The position numbers were made by a program, and so were the translations under genes. A DNA stretch of 33,001 nt. Origin: an uncultured Pseudomonadota bacterium. Its GTDB lineage: Bacteria; Pseudomonadota; Gammaproteobacteria; Burkholderiales; SG8-39. Numbering within the stretch: the stretch's first letter is position 1; each line of letters starts with the position of its first letter. Below the pieces are notes generated by a model that was given only the letters and a program-made list of their open reading frames with translations, was not told where the DNA came from and did no database searches. Where the stretch lies: positions 1-33,001 of the forward strand of contig CAITSH010000323.1 of the NCBI GenBank assembly GCA_903895005.1. Direction: 5' to 3'. Shown piece by piece: positions 8,199 through 17,647 of this stretch.

Positions 8199-8755
8199 AC
8201 GCACGCCAGGCTCCGCCAGAACAAGCACGCCCGATACCCGACGACATGGCCGTTGATCAGGAATCGCGGGCGCGCGGCAGTGACCACGAAGCCCTTCGCC
8301 TTTGGCTGCGCCTTCTCACCTGCACCAACCTTATTGAGGGGCGCATCCGTGCGCGCCTGCGCGAAAATTTTGACTGCACCCTGCCCCGCTTTGACCTGAT
8401 GGCCCAGCTCGAACGCCATCCGGAAGGGCTCAAGATGGGCGAAATTTCCAAACGCCTGATGGTGACCGGCGGCAATGTCACCGGTGTCACCGACCAACTG
8501 GTAAAAGAAGGCCTGGTGACGCGCGAAGGCCTGCCGCAGGACAGGCGCGCCTTCCTCGTCAAACTAACGCCTGGCGGGCGCAAGGCCTTCGCGCGCATGG
8601 CGCAGGAGCACGAGCAATGGATCGTCAGCCTGTTCAGCGAGCTGGGCGATACCCAACGCCTGCAATTGCACAGCCTGCTGGGCGAGTTAAAGCAGGCACT
8701 GCACGGCTCGGAGCCCGCCACCATGCCAACCCACAACGCTAGGAATCTGACATGA
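8195..8755 (+). CDS. MarR-family transcriptional regulator
   Basis: DNA-binding regulator of 186 residues with a winged helix-turn-helix: [20 protein letters not shown], then [20 protein letters not shown], then the wing [18 protein letters not shown]. MarR proteins usually repress catabolic operons until an aromatic acid or its CoA thioester binds. The chosen start is the GTG at 8195-8197, placed right after GGGGAGG and overlapping the SDR stop. A longer frame from 8126 would run inside the SDR gene and is unlikely; an internal ATG at 8246 is a further alternative. Its stop overlaps the crotonase start (ATGA). Being inside the operon, it probably controls that operon through the palindrome at 7338-7358. 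A MarR-like gene is also part of the Azoarcus 2-aminobenzoate cluster. Confidence 0.9.
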   Translation: MNARQAPPEQARPIPDDMAVDQESRARGSDHEALRLWLRLLTCTNLIEGRIRARLRENFDCTLPRFDLMAQLERHPEGLKMGEISKRLMVTGGNVTGVTDQLVKEGLVTREGLPQDRRAFLVKLTPGGRKAFARMAQEHEQWIVSLFSELGDTQRLQLHSLLGELKQALHGSEPATMPTHNARNLT

Positions 8756-9582
8756 GCATCGCACACCACAAGCGCCCCTTCGCCACGCACGAGGCCAAAA
8801 GCTTCCTGTGGGAGGTCAAGGACGCGGTAGCCACCATCACGCTCAACCGCCCCGAGCGCAAGAACCCGCTGACCTTTGACTCGTATGCGGAACTGCGCGA
8901 CCTGTTTCGCGCGCTGCAGTACGCCACCGATGTGCGCGCCGTGGTCGTCACGGGTGCAGGCGATAATTTTTGCTCGGGTGGCGATGTACACGAAATAATC
9001 GGGCCGCTGACCAAGATGAAAATGCCCGAGCTGCTTGAGTTCACGCGCATGACAGGCGATTTCATCAAGGCGATGCGCAACTGCCCGCAGCCGGTGATCT
9101 CGGCGATAAACGGCATCTGCGCCGGTGCCGGGGCGATGATCGCCCTCGCCTCCGACCTGCGTTACGGCACCGCCGCGGCCAAGGTCGCATTCCTGTTCAC
9201 GCGCGTCGGCCTCGCCGGTTGCGACATGGGTGCCTGCACCCTGCTTCCGCGCCTGGTGGGCCAGGGCCGTGCCTCGGATTTGTTGTACAGCGGCCGCAGC
9301 CTTGGCGGTGAAGAAGGGCTCGCCTGGGGATTTTTCAATAAACTGTGCCCTGCGGAGGTCTTGTTTGGCGACGCGCAGGCCATGGCCAGAAGCCTCGCCG
9401 AGGGGCCGGCCTTCGCCCACGGCATGACCAAGAAAATGTTGCACCAGGAATGGAACATGGGCCTTGACGAAGCCATCGAGGCGGAAGCGCAAGCCCAGGC
9501 AATATGCATGCAGACGCAGGATTTCACCCGCGCCTTTGAAGCATTCGCGGCGAAACAAAAACCGAAATTCGAAGGCAATTAA
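8752..9582 (+). CDS. Crotonase-fold enzyme (enoyl-CoA hydratase/isomerase family)
   Basis: CoA-thioester enzyme of 276 residues. Oxyanion-hole segments are NFCSGGDV (about 72-79) and [11 protein letters not shown] (120-130). The usual first catalytic glutamate of enoyl-CoA hydratases, expected in a PE motif, is replaced in [10 protein letters not shown]. The position of the second is Asp in RASDLL. An Asp158 is present in [15 protein letters not shown], a pattern shared with other Asp-type crotonases. It may therefore be a hydratase variant, an isomerase or a C-C hydrolase acting on a cyclic beta-keto thioester. It starts inside the marR stop (ATGA overlap), so it is co-translated with it. 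The family is sure; the specific reaction is not. Confidence 0.87.
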   Translation: MSIAHHKRPFATHEAKSFLWEVKDAVATITLNRPERKNPLTFDSYAELRDLFRALQYATDVRAVVVTGAGDNFCSGGDVHEIIGPLTKMKMPELLEFTRMTGDFIKAMRNCPQPVISAINGICAGAGAMIALASDLRYGTAAAKVAFLFTRVGLAGCDMGACTLLPRLVGQGRASDLLYSGRSLGGEEGLAWGFFNKLCPAEVLFGDAQAMARSLAEGPAFAHGMTKKMLHQEWNMGLDEAIEAEAQAQAICMQTQDFTRAFEAFAAKQKPKFEGN

Positions 9583-9639
9583 ACTTGAGCATCCTTAACC
9601 CTTAACCAAAGAACCAACCCAAGCAAGGAGCTACAAAAA

Positions 9640-10338
9640 ATGATGCAAACAAGCTGGATCGACATCAAATCCAAGGACGGCGGCAGCTACGGCGCCTATC
9701 TCGCACTGCCCCCCACGGGCAAGGGTCCCGGCATCGTCCTGTTCCAGGAAATATTCGGCGTCAACCGCCACATTCGCGCGGTCGCCGAGCAGTACGCCAT
9801 GGACGGTTTTGTCGTGCTCGTGCCCGATGTGTTCTGGCGCCAGGCACCGCGTGTCGAGCTGGGCTATGACGGCGACGACATGACGCGCGCTCGCACGCTG
9901 ATGGGCGGCATCACCCCGGCGCAGGCCATCGACGATGTGCAGACCAGCGTCGCCGCGCTGCGCGCTCGCCCGGAAATGAGCGGCAAAGTCGGCGCGGTCG
10001 GCTATTGCATGGGCGGACGTCTCGCCTATTTTGCGGCGGCAACGGCCGGCATCGATGCCGCCAGCGCCTGGTACGGCGGCGGGATCCAGGACAACCTGGA
10101 CAAGGTTGCCTCCGTGAAATGCCCAATACAATTCCAGTATGCCGAGAATGACCACGCCATCCCCCTCGACGCTGTGGACAAGGTGAAGGCCGCGTTTGCC
10201 GGCAAGCCCTCCGAGTTTCATATCTACAAGGGTGCGCAACACGGGTTCAACTGCTGGGACCGCGGCTCCTACCACCAGCCTTCGGCCGCGCTCGCGCCCG
10301 GCCGCACGCTGGAATTTTTCAGCAAGCAACTGACTTGA
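9640..10338 (+). CDS. Dienelactone hydrolase family protein
   Basis: Cytosolic alpha/beta hydrolase of 232 residues with a cysteine nucleophile. Catalytic residues are Cys123 in GYCMGG, Asp171 in YAENDHAIP and His201 in GAQHGFN. The conserved Glu37 in FQEIFG, which activates the cysteine in dienelactone hydrolases, is also present. The classic substrate is a lactone from chlorocatechol cleavage. No ring-cleavage dioxygenase is visible, so another lactone, ester or enol intermediate is more likely here. Two adjacent ATGs (9640 and 9643) follow AAGGAG; either may start. It lies 57 bases after the crotonase and 28 bases before the acyl-CoA dehydrogenase, in the same operon. Confidence 0.9.
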   Translation: MMQTSWIDIKSKDGGSYGAYLALPPTGKGPGIVLFQEIFGVNRHIRAVAEQYAMDGFVVLVPDVFWRQAPRVELGYDGDDMTRARTLMGGITPAQAIDDVQTSVAALRARPEMSGKVGAVGYCMGGRLAYFAAATAGIDAASAWYGGGIQDNLDKVASVKCPIQFQYAENDHAIPLDAVDKVKAAFAGKPSEFHIYKGAQHGFNCWDRGSYHQPSAALAPGRTLEFFSKQLT

Positions 10339-10366
10339 TCCGGACCGGCGCGCTGGGCACGAACCA

Positions 10367-11527
<1,161 letters not shown>

Positions 11528-11539
11528 CGGGGTTCAGCT

Positions 11540-13174
11540 ATGGCGCGCACGGCACACATCGATACCTTCGCAAAAAGCAACCTGCCGCCACGCGAACTGT
11601 GGCCGGAACTCATTTTCGACCTGCCCGAATTGCAATACCCGGATCGCATGAACGCAGCCGCGCTGTTGCTAGATCGTGCGGTGGCAGCCGGACAAGGTGA
11701 CAGCCCGGTGATATGGACTTCAGTCGATGGCCAACCGGTGCACGCCACATACCGCCAGCTGCTCGCACGCGCGAATCAGATCGCCCACACGCTGGTTGAC
11801 GACCTGAAACTGGTGCCGGGCAACCGCGTGCTGCTGCGCGGACCGAACAACCCGATGATGGCTGCGTGCTGGTTCGGCGTCATCAAGGCCGGCATGATCG
11901 CCGTGGCGACCATGCCCCTGCTGCGCGCCAAGGAACTCAAGCAGGTGATCGACAAGGCCAAAGTCGGCGCCGCGTTGTGCGACCTGTACCTCGCCGAGGA
12001 AATGGAAAACTGCCGCAAGCCGGGCGATCATTTTTGCGCCGACCTCAAACAGGTTGTGTATTTCAACGACCCCTCACCGCAAGGCCTCGAAGCCAGGCTG
12101 GCGGCAAAGCCGATCGGTTTTCGCAATTGCGACACCGCAGCCGAAGACATCGCGCTCATCGCATTCACATCCGGCACCACCGGCGAGCCCAAGGGCACCA
12201 TGCACTTTCATCGCGACATCATCGCCATGTGCGACTGCTTCCCGCGATCCTGCCTCAAGCCCACGCGCAACGACATTTTCTGCGGAACGCCGCCACTCGC
12301 CTTCACCTTCGGGCTTGGCGGCATGCTCGCCTTCCCGATGCGCTTTGGCGCCTCGACGGTGTTGATGGAAAAGCTTTCCCCCGAACTGCTGCTCAAGGTG
12401 GTGCAGGATTTCAAGGCCACGGTGTGTTTTACCGCGCCGACTTTTTACCGCCTGATGGCCGCGCTGGTGCCAAAGTTCAACGTCAAGAGCCTGAAAAAAT
12501 GCGTCTCCGCCGGCGAGGCCCTGCCCGATGCCACGCGGCAATTATTCAAGAACGCCGCCGGCATAGAAATCATTGACGGCCTGGGCTCCACCGAGATGAT
12601 CCACATTTTCATCTCGCACACACCCGAATCGGCGCGTCGCGGTGCCACCGGTTACGCCATTCCCGGCTACAAGGCCATGGTGGTCGATGACGCCGGCAAA
12701 CCCTGCCCGCCTGGCGTGGTCGGCAAGCTCGCGGTAAAGGGTCCCACCGGCTGCCGTTATCTTGCCGATGCGCGGCAGAAAAGTTACGTCAAGAACGGCT
12801 GGAACCTGACCGGCGACGCCTACAAGATGGACGAGGGCGGCTACTTTTTTTACCAGGCGCGCACTGACGACATGATCATCTCGGCGGGCTACAACATCGC
12901 CGGTCCCGAAGTCGAGTCCTGCCTGCTCGCGCACGAGGCGGTGGCCGAATGCGGTGTCGTGGGTGTCGCCGATGAGGAGCGCGGCCAGATCGTCAAGGCC
13001 TTTGTCGTGCTCAGGGCCGGCTTCAGCGGCAACGATGCGATGCGCAAGGCGCTGCAAGATTACGTCAAGGCCGGCATCGCGCCGTATAAATACCCGCGCG
13101 CCGTGGAATTCGTCGCCTCATTGCCGCGCACCGAAACCGGCAAGCTGCAGCGGTTCAAGTTGCGTTCGTCATAA
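11540..13174 (+). CDS. 2-Aminobenzoate/benzoate-type CoA ligase (AMP-forming)
   Basis: Activates an aromatic acid to its CoA thioester through an acyl-adenylate, the entry step of the pathway. The 544-residue protein has the AMP-binding motif AFTSGTTGEPKGT and the A5-like GLGSTEM. It also has the A7/A8 region (NLTGDAYKMDEGGYFFYQARTDD, then ISAGYNIAGPEVE) and the catalytic lysine near the end in LPRTETGKLQRF. The overall pattern, including TMHFHRDI and PPLAFTFGLGGMLAFPM, is that of benzoate/2-aminobenzoate-CoA ligases (AbmG-like) rather than medium-chain acyl ligases. It is the last enzyme gene of the plus-strand catabolic run and is followed by a strong hairpin. Salicylate or another ortho-substituted benzoate is an alternative substrate. 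Confidence 0.88.
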   Translation: MARTAHIDTFAKSNLPPRELWPELIFDLPELQYPDRMNAAALLLDRAVAAGQGDSPVIWTSVDGQPVHATYRQLLARANQIAHTLVDDLKLVPGNRVLLRGPNNPMMAACWFGVIKAGMIAVATMPLLRAKELKQVIDKAKVGAALCDLYLAEEMENCRKPGDHFCADLKQVVYFNDPSPQGLEARLAAKPIGFRNCDTAAEDIALIAFTSGTTGEPKGTMHFHRDIIAMCDCFPRSCLKPTRNDIFCGTPPLAFTFGLGGMLAFPMRFGASTVLMEKLSPELLLKVVQDFKATVCFTAPTFYRLMAALVPKFNVKSLKKCVSAGEALPDATRQLFKNAAGIEIIDGLGSTEMIHIFISHTPESARRGATGYAIPGYKAMVVDDAGKPCPPGVVGKLAVKGPTGCRYLADARQKSYVKNGWNLTGDAYKMDEGGYFFYQARTDDMIISAGYNIAGPEVESCLLAHEAVAECGVVGVADEERGQIVKAFVVLRAGFSGNDAMRKALQDYVKAGIAPYKYPRAVEFVASLPRTETGKLQRFKLRSS

Positions 13175-13194
13175 CAGGGCATCGCGCAAGCGAC

Positions 13195-13239
13195 CCGCCG
13201 CGCCCCGCGGCGTCGACACAAGAGCGCGGGGCGCGGCGG
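13195..13239. terminator. Perfect 15-bp GC-rich hairpin after the CoA ligase
   Basis: CCGCCGCGCCCCGCG (13195-13209) pairs perfectly with CGCGGGGCGCGGCGG (13225-13239) across a 15-base loop. It begins 20 bases after the ligase stop. No T run follows on either strand, so it is a terminator-like or RNA-stabilising structure rather than a textbook intrinsic terminator. It separates the catabolic enzymes from the downstream binding proteins. Confidence 0.45.
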
Positions 13240-13282
13240 AAAAACCGTCCGGCTACAATGCCGTGCCGATAAAGGGGGGGTG

Positions 13283-14275
13283 ATGAAGGGCTTGATGTTC
13301 ACGCTGTGGCTGGGGCTTTGCACCTCGCTGCTGTCCGTCCATGCCGCCGATAACAAGGTCAAACCCGACACCAACACTTGGCCCGCACGGGCCATCCACC
13401 TCATCGTCCCCTTTCCGCCGGGCAGTTCGCCCGACCTGATCGCGCGCCTGCTTAATGACAAGCTGTCGCAGGCCCTTGGCCAACCGGTTGTAATCGAGAA
13501 CAAACCAGGCGCCGGCGGCAATATCGGCACCGGCCTTGTCGCCAAGGCCGCGCCAGACGGTTACACCCTGGGCCTTTCGATTCCTGGGCCGTTGGCCGTC
13601 AACACCGTGCTGTACAAGACCATGGACTACGACCCGTTCACAGAACTCGCGCCCGTGACGCTCGCCGCACTAAGCCCGAACGTGCTGGTGGTTGACCCCG
13701 GCCTGGGCGTGAACAACGTCAGGGACTTCATCGCTTATGTCAAAGCGCGCCCGGGCAAACTCAATTTTGGCTCGGTCGGCAACGGCACCGCCTCGCACCT
13801 CACCATGGAGCTGCTCAAGATGCAGACTGGCATGGACATCGTGCACATCCCCTACCCGGGCAGTCCCCAGGTGAACGCAGCCATACTCAACGGGCAGATC
13901 GCAGGCGGCTTTGTCGTGCCGGGTACGGCCATGCCGCTGGTACAGGCCGGGCGACTCAGGGCCCTCGCGGTGACTAGCAGTGTCAGGAGCGTAGTGCTGC
14001 CCGATTTGCCCACTGTCGCCGAAGCAGGTTTCCCGGACTTCGAAGCGATCGCATGGATCGGCATTGTCGCACCGGCCAAAACGCCGAAGGCCATCATCGA
14101 CCGCCTTTCGCGTGAACTCAACCTCATCATCCGCAGCCAGGACGTGCGCGAAAAAATGCTGCGTGTTTACTTCCAGCCCGTGGGCACCGCCCCCGAGGGT
14201 CTGGCCAACCTGATGCGGTCTGAAACCGAGCGCTGGGCCAAAGTCATCAAAGCGAGCGGCGCAAAAGCTGAATAG
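13283..14275 (+). CDS. Bug/TctC-family periplasmic solute-binding protein
   Basis: Exported tripartite tricarboxylate-type binding protein of 330 residues. A signal peptide is visible at the N-terminus (MKGLMFTLWLGLCTSLLSVHAA). Mature-protein hallmarks follow: WPARAIHLIVPFPPGSSPDLIARLL, VVIENKPGAGGNIGTGLVAKAAPDGYTL, LNFGSVGNGTASHL and LPTVAEAGFPDFEA. Such proteins bind carboxylates in the periplasm. No TctA or TctB membrane subunit is present in the window, so it is an orphan of the kind that is very abundant in Burkholderiales. The start is the ATG at 13283 after a G-rich AAAGGGGGGG; a GTG three bases earlier is possible. Its position after the ligase suggests an aromatic or dicarboxylic ligand, which is inference. 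Confidence 0.9.
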   Translation: MKGLMFTLWLGLCTSLLSVHAADNKVKPDTNTWPARAIHLIVPFPPGSSPDLIARLLNDKLSQALGQPVVIENKPGAGGNIGTGLVAKAAPDGYTLGLSIPGPLAVNTVLYKTMDYDPFTELAPVTLAALSPNVLVVDPGLGVNNVRDFIAYVKARPGKLNFGSVGNGTASHLTMELLKMQTGMDIVHIPYPGSPQVNAAILNGQIAGGFVVPGTAMPLVQAGRLRALAVTSSVRSVVLPDLPTVAEAGFPDFEAIAWIGIVAPAKTPKAIIDRLSRELNLIIRSQDVREKMLRVYFQPVGTAPEGLANLMRSETERWAKVIKASGAKAE

Positions 14276-14299
14276 GCGGGTTGGACAGAAAGGGGAGCG

Positions 14300-15103
14300 A
14301 TGCAAAAACCAATACAGGGGTGGACGGGGATGTTGTTTGCGTTGCTCGCGGCGCTGTGTGCCTTACCTGTGTACGCCGCTGATTTCTCGGGTACCGCCCC
14401 GCTGCGCGTCACCTACCTCGGCCCCAATCCATCACAGGCGCGCCAGGATCCCAGGACCGGCGCCATCACCGGCCCGGCGGCGGACCTCGCACGGGAACTG
14501 GCGCGACGCCTTGGCGTCAGTGTGACCATCACGCCGGTTCCCACGCCGGCCGCCGTTATCGACAGCGTGAAGGGCGGTGGCGCCGACCTCGGCTTTGTTG
14601 CCTATGACGCCGAGCGTGCACGCGATGTCGACTTCTCGCAGACGTATTTGTTCGCCTGGAACTCCTACCTCGTACCCAGAGCGTCGCCGCTACTGAGCGT
14701 CACCGAAGTCGATCTACCCGGCGTGCGTATCGGTGTCGGCCAGGGCGATGCTGGCCACCTTTACCTGCAACGCGCGTTACGCCACGCCGAACTCAAACCC
14801 AACCCTCCGGGGTCGATGGAGCTCGCGCTCAAGCGCCTGGCCGCGGGCGAGATTGACGTCTATGCCGCCAGCCGCCCCCGCCTGCTCGAAACGGCCGAAA
14901 AAAATACCACCGTACGCGTGCTGCCGGATAATTTTTACGGCGTCGAACAGGCCATCATCGTCAACAAGGGCGAAACCACGCGGCTCGCCACCGTGAACAA
15001 ACTGATCGATGAAGCGCGCGCCTCCGGCCTGATCCAGTCAGCGATCGAACGCGCCGGCCTCAGGGGTGTCGATGTGGCTCCAGTTGGCGCCTCAAAGCGC
15101 TAG
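14300..15103 (+). CDS. Family-3 extracellular solute-binding protein (ABC amino-acid type)
   Basis: Periplasmic binding protein of 267 residues with an N-terminal signal peptide (LFALLAALCALPVYAADF). The family-3 fold shows in LRVTYLGPNPSQARQDP, TGPAADLARELARRLGVSVTITPVPTPAAVIDSVKGGGADLGFVAYDAERARDVDFSQTY in pieces, and the VRIGVGQGDAGHLYLQRAL segment of the second lobe. Family members bind polar amino acids or related small ligands for ABC import, or act as sensory or enzyme-like variants. No matching permease lies nearby, so it may work with a transporter elsewhere. It is 24 bases after the Bug gene with a strong site (AAAGGGGAG), so the two are probably co-transcribed. The ligand is unknown. 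Confidence 0.82.
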   Translation: MQKPIQGWTGMLFALLAALCALPVYAADFSGTAPLRVTYLGPNPSQARQDPRTGAITGPAADLARELARRLGVSVTITPVPTPAAVIDSVKGGGADLGFVAYDAERARDVDFSQTYLFAWNSYLVPRASPLLSVTEVDLPGVRIGVGQGDAGHLYLQRALRHAELKPNPPGSMELALKRLAAGEIDVYAASRPRLLETAEKNTTVRVLPDNFYGVEQAIIVNKGETTRLATVNKLIDEARASGLIQSAIERAGLRGVDVAPVGASKR

Positions 15104-15209
15104 ACGCGGTTTGCTTAGCAGACCGGTGCATTTCACGATCCAGTAACACCTTTAGTGCACCATCCAGCCTGCGCGTTTTTCGTCAACCCGGACCGCAGGG
15201 CGATTCCCA

Positions 15210-16442
15210 ATGCCAAACACGTTCTACATGTTGCTTGCGGTGCAATTTCTCACGACCCTTGCCGACAATGCATTTCTGATCGTTGCCATCGCGCGCGTGA
15301 TGGAACTCGCCGAAGCAGACTGGCGGATCCCGTTGCTGAAAATAGGATTCACCGCTTTCTATGTGGTGCTCGCGCCATTCGTGGGTCCGCTTTCGGATTC
15401 ATTCCGCAAAGGTCGGGTCATGCTTCTGGCGAGTGCATTAAAGGTGCTCGCGATGCTGCTCCTTTTGCTCGGCCTCGATCCCTTGCTGGCGATCGCCATG
15501 GCTGGGCTCGGATCGGCAATGAACGCCCCAGCCAAATACGGTCTCATGACGGAGATCCTGCCCGCGCACGACCTCGTAAAAGCAAACGGCATGTTCGAAG
15601 GGAGCACGGTATGCGCTGTGATCCTCGGAACGGTCTTGGGCGGATTTTTGATCAGCCCGATCATGCCCCATTGGGACCTGCCGACTGCCCTGCGGCTGGG
15701 TGAATCGCCGCCCACGGCGCTGGCCGCGGGTACCCTGGCTTTATTCGCCCTGAATGCGCTGGCAGCGATGGGTTGCCTGACGGTGGCCGACAGTGGCGCG
15801 CGCTATGCAGCGCACTCGATTCATCCTGTGGCGCTGGTGCGCCGGTTCTGGCACGAAAATCGTGTGCTCTGGCGTGACCGACTCGGCGGACTTTCGATGG
15901 CGGTGACGACGCTGCTCTGGGGGGTGGGCGCCACCTTGCAGCTGATCGTTTTGCGGTGGGCGAACGAAGCGCTTGGCCTACCTCTGGGACAGGCGGCCTA
16001 TCTGCAGGGCGTGACCGCCATTGGCGTGGTCGCCGGTGCGGTGCTCGCAAGTCGCTACGTGTCCCTGGGCCTCACGGTGCGGCTGCTGCCCTTGGGATTG
16101 ATGCTGGGCGCGTTGATACCAGTGTTGGTACTGATAAAGACCGTGCCCGCGGCAATCGCCCTGCTGGCCCTGGTGGGTGGACTAGCAGGCTTTTTCGTCG
16201 TGCCGATGAATGCGCTGCTGCAACATCGCGGATACACCCTCCTGACAGCGGGCCGGTCGATTGCAGTGCAGGGATTCAACGAGAACGCCGGCATGCTGTT
16301 GATGCTGGGGTTTTACGCGGGGGCGATGGCCCTGGACGTTTCACTGCAGCATCTGGTCACCGGCTTTGGGGCGCTTGTCTTGGTCGGTATTCTGGCGATC
16401 ATGCTGGCTCAACACGCAAGCGGAGTGTCGCGGGCCGGCTGA
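15210..16442 (+). CDS. lplT: Lysophospholipid transporter LplT
   Basis: Major-facilitator-type inner membrane protein of 410 residues with about 11-12 hydrophobic segments. LplT moves lyso-phosphatidylethanolamine from the outer to the inner leaflet for re-acylation. The match to the family is clear along its length: VQFLTTLADNAFLIVAIA, APFVGPLSDSFRKGRVM, APAKYGLMTEILPAHDLVKANGMFEGST in parts, LAGFFVVPMNALLQHRG and IAVQGFNENAGMLLMLG. In enterobacteria the partner is the acyltransferase Aas, often adjacent; it is absent here and a phosphatidylserine decarboxylase gene converges instead. The upstream 106-base gap contains a spaced inverted repeat GGTGCA/TGCACC (15125-15161) of unknown role. Confidence 0.92.
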   Translation: MPNTFYMLLAVQFLTTLADNAFLIVAIARVMELAEADWRIPLLKIGFTAFYVVLAPFVGPLSDSFRKGRVMLLASALKVLAMLLLLLGLDPLLAIAMAGLGSAMNAPAKYGLMTEILPAHDLVKANGMFEGSTVCAVILGTVLGGFLISPIMPHWDLPTALRLGESPPTALAAGTLALFALNALAAMGCLTVADSGARYAAHSIHPVALVRRFWHENRVLWRDRLGGLSMAVTTLLWGVGATLQLIVLRWANEALGLPLGQAAYLQGVTAIGVVAGAVLASRYVSLGLTVRLLPLGLMLGALIPVLVLIKTVPAAIALLALVGGLAGFFVVPMNALLQHRGYTLLTAGRSIAVQGFNENAGMLLMLGFYAGAMALDVSLQHLVTGFGALVLVGILAIMLAQHASGVSRAG

Positions 16443-16698
16443 CCTGAAACTGTCAAAAAAACATCATCAGATTGTTATCTTGCGCACTTAAGCTCGTTCG
16501 CGATGAAGATTGTTGTGGTGCCGCCGCGTGCCTGAGAAGCTCCGCCCCGCGCTTTGCGCGTCCGCGAAGCGCGCGCAATGCACGGTTCACGGTTGCCTTT
16601 CCGGTCTAAATGTAATGCCGGCAGCCGGTATGCGTTGGCACGTTTTATCCCGCAGGCCCCATTCCGGGTCGCCACCCTGCCGCCGCTTCTCTTACCGC
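16443..16698. other. Convergent spacer between lplT and psd, no gene recognised
   Basis: These 256 bases separate the convergent lplT and psd stops. Several open frames cross it, but none has a ribosome site plus a recognisable product. One 7-bp inverted repeat, CGCGCTT/AAGCGCG (16548-16573), could fold as a GC-rich hairpin and help end transcription from either side. The segment just after lplT is AT-richer than its surroundings, including a run of seven A. Confidence 0.4.
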
Positions 16699-17604
16699 TT
16701 ACGCGCCGTGGCCGCCCCAACGAAGCAGCGGTTGCCCCATGCGCACGTATGCACCCTGCTCAAGCGGTGCGCTGAGGGTGAAACCTTTTTGCGTCAGCAC
16801 GATTACCGTTGAACCATGTTGAAACCAGCCCATCTCCTGCCCCCTTTCAAACCGTGCCTGACAGGCGACCGACCCCGGTCCGCGGTATCGAAGATGAAAG
16901 AGCGTGTTCAAAAAGTGCAGGCGGATGCTGGCAACCAGAACCGCAGCCACCGGCACCAAGGCGACCCTTTGGCCGTCAATATCCCCCTTCCCAACGCCCC
17001 CTTCACCATCGAGCCTGACATCCAGAAAAGCGCGTTCATTTTTGCAAAACAACTTTTCCACGCGCTTGAGTGCGATGGGGTTTACGTTCCAGGTGTCGCC
17101 CGAAAAATAACTTACCTTGGTCACCGTGCAAGCATGGGGCGCGTGAAAGCGGTGGTACATCGCGGAGGTAAGGCGCAGGGTGACGTAGTAACCGTCGCGC
17201 CATGCCCCGATGTCCTCATCGGGGCCCAGCAGGTCTTCCAGCGTGTAAGGGAAGCCCTTGGCCTGGAAAATACCCGTACCTTGAATATCACCGTGGGCGC
17301 CGACGATCGCGTCAACCGGACTGACCATGACTCCCGCATCCGCTGCGATCGGCCTCGCGCCTTCCTTGAGTTCACGGGTGAAGCAGTCGTGCATGCTGGT
17401 GAACCGGGATTTTCTGGCTTCAGACAAATCCAGATCTCCGAAAAATTTCCACACCGCAATGGATCCATCGCGAATCCACGGATGCTCGATTTTGCTGAAC
17501 CAGCCCATGAAATGCGTGAGGGCCTGGCGCGGAATCCGGTTGGTCAGCAAAAAATTAATGTCTTCACTTCCAAGTATTTTTTGAATATGCATTCGCAGGG
17601 ACAT
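16699..17604 (-). CDS. psd: Phosphatidylserine decarboxylase proenzyme
   Basis: Inner-membrane enzyme converting phosphatidylserine to phosphatidylethanolamine. The 301-residue proenzyme should self-cleave within FQHGST, at the Gly264-Ser265 bond, to give the pyruvoyl group on the small alpha chain. The usual LGST is HGST here; Gly-Ser-Thr is intact. Asp98 in SPVDAIV and the His residues in MYHRFHAPH (151, 154) match the autoproteolysis and catalysis residues of the family. FQAKGFPYTLEDLL and RGQEMGWF are further family blocks. The frame is open upstream to 17823, but the ATG at 17602-17604 gives the family length, and longer versions would run into the aminotransferase gene. It diverges from that gene with only 43 bases between. 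It may be a second copy beside a housekeeping psd elsewhere. Confidence 0.92.
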   Translation of the reverse strand: MSLRMHIQKILGSEDINFLLTNRIPRQALTHFMGWFSKIEHPWIRDGSIAVWKFFGDLDLSEARKSRFTSMHDCFTRELKEGARPIAADAGVMVSPVDAIVGAHGDIQGTGIFQAKGFPYTLEDLLGPDEDIGAWRDGYYVTLRLTSAMYHRFHAPHACTVTKVSYFSGDTWNVNPIALKRVEKLFCKNERAFLDVRLDGEGGVGKGDIDGQRVALVPVAAVLVASIRLHFLNTLFHLRYRGPGSVACQARFERGQEMGWFQHGSTVIVLTQKGFTLSAPLEQGAYVRMGQPLLRWGGHGA

Positions 17605-17647
17605 GGTGATCAACCGTTTAGTCGTTCGAACAAAGGGGTAATTTCTT

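Noticed and set aside
8257..9558. 433-residue open frame on the minus strand
   Set aside because: It lies opposite marR and the crotonase gene, both well supported; it has no motif or start signal.
16475..16812. Small frames on both strands between lplT and psd
   Set aside because: None shows a start signal or protein-like pattern; partly antisense to psd.
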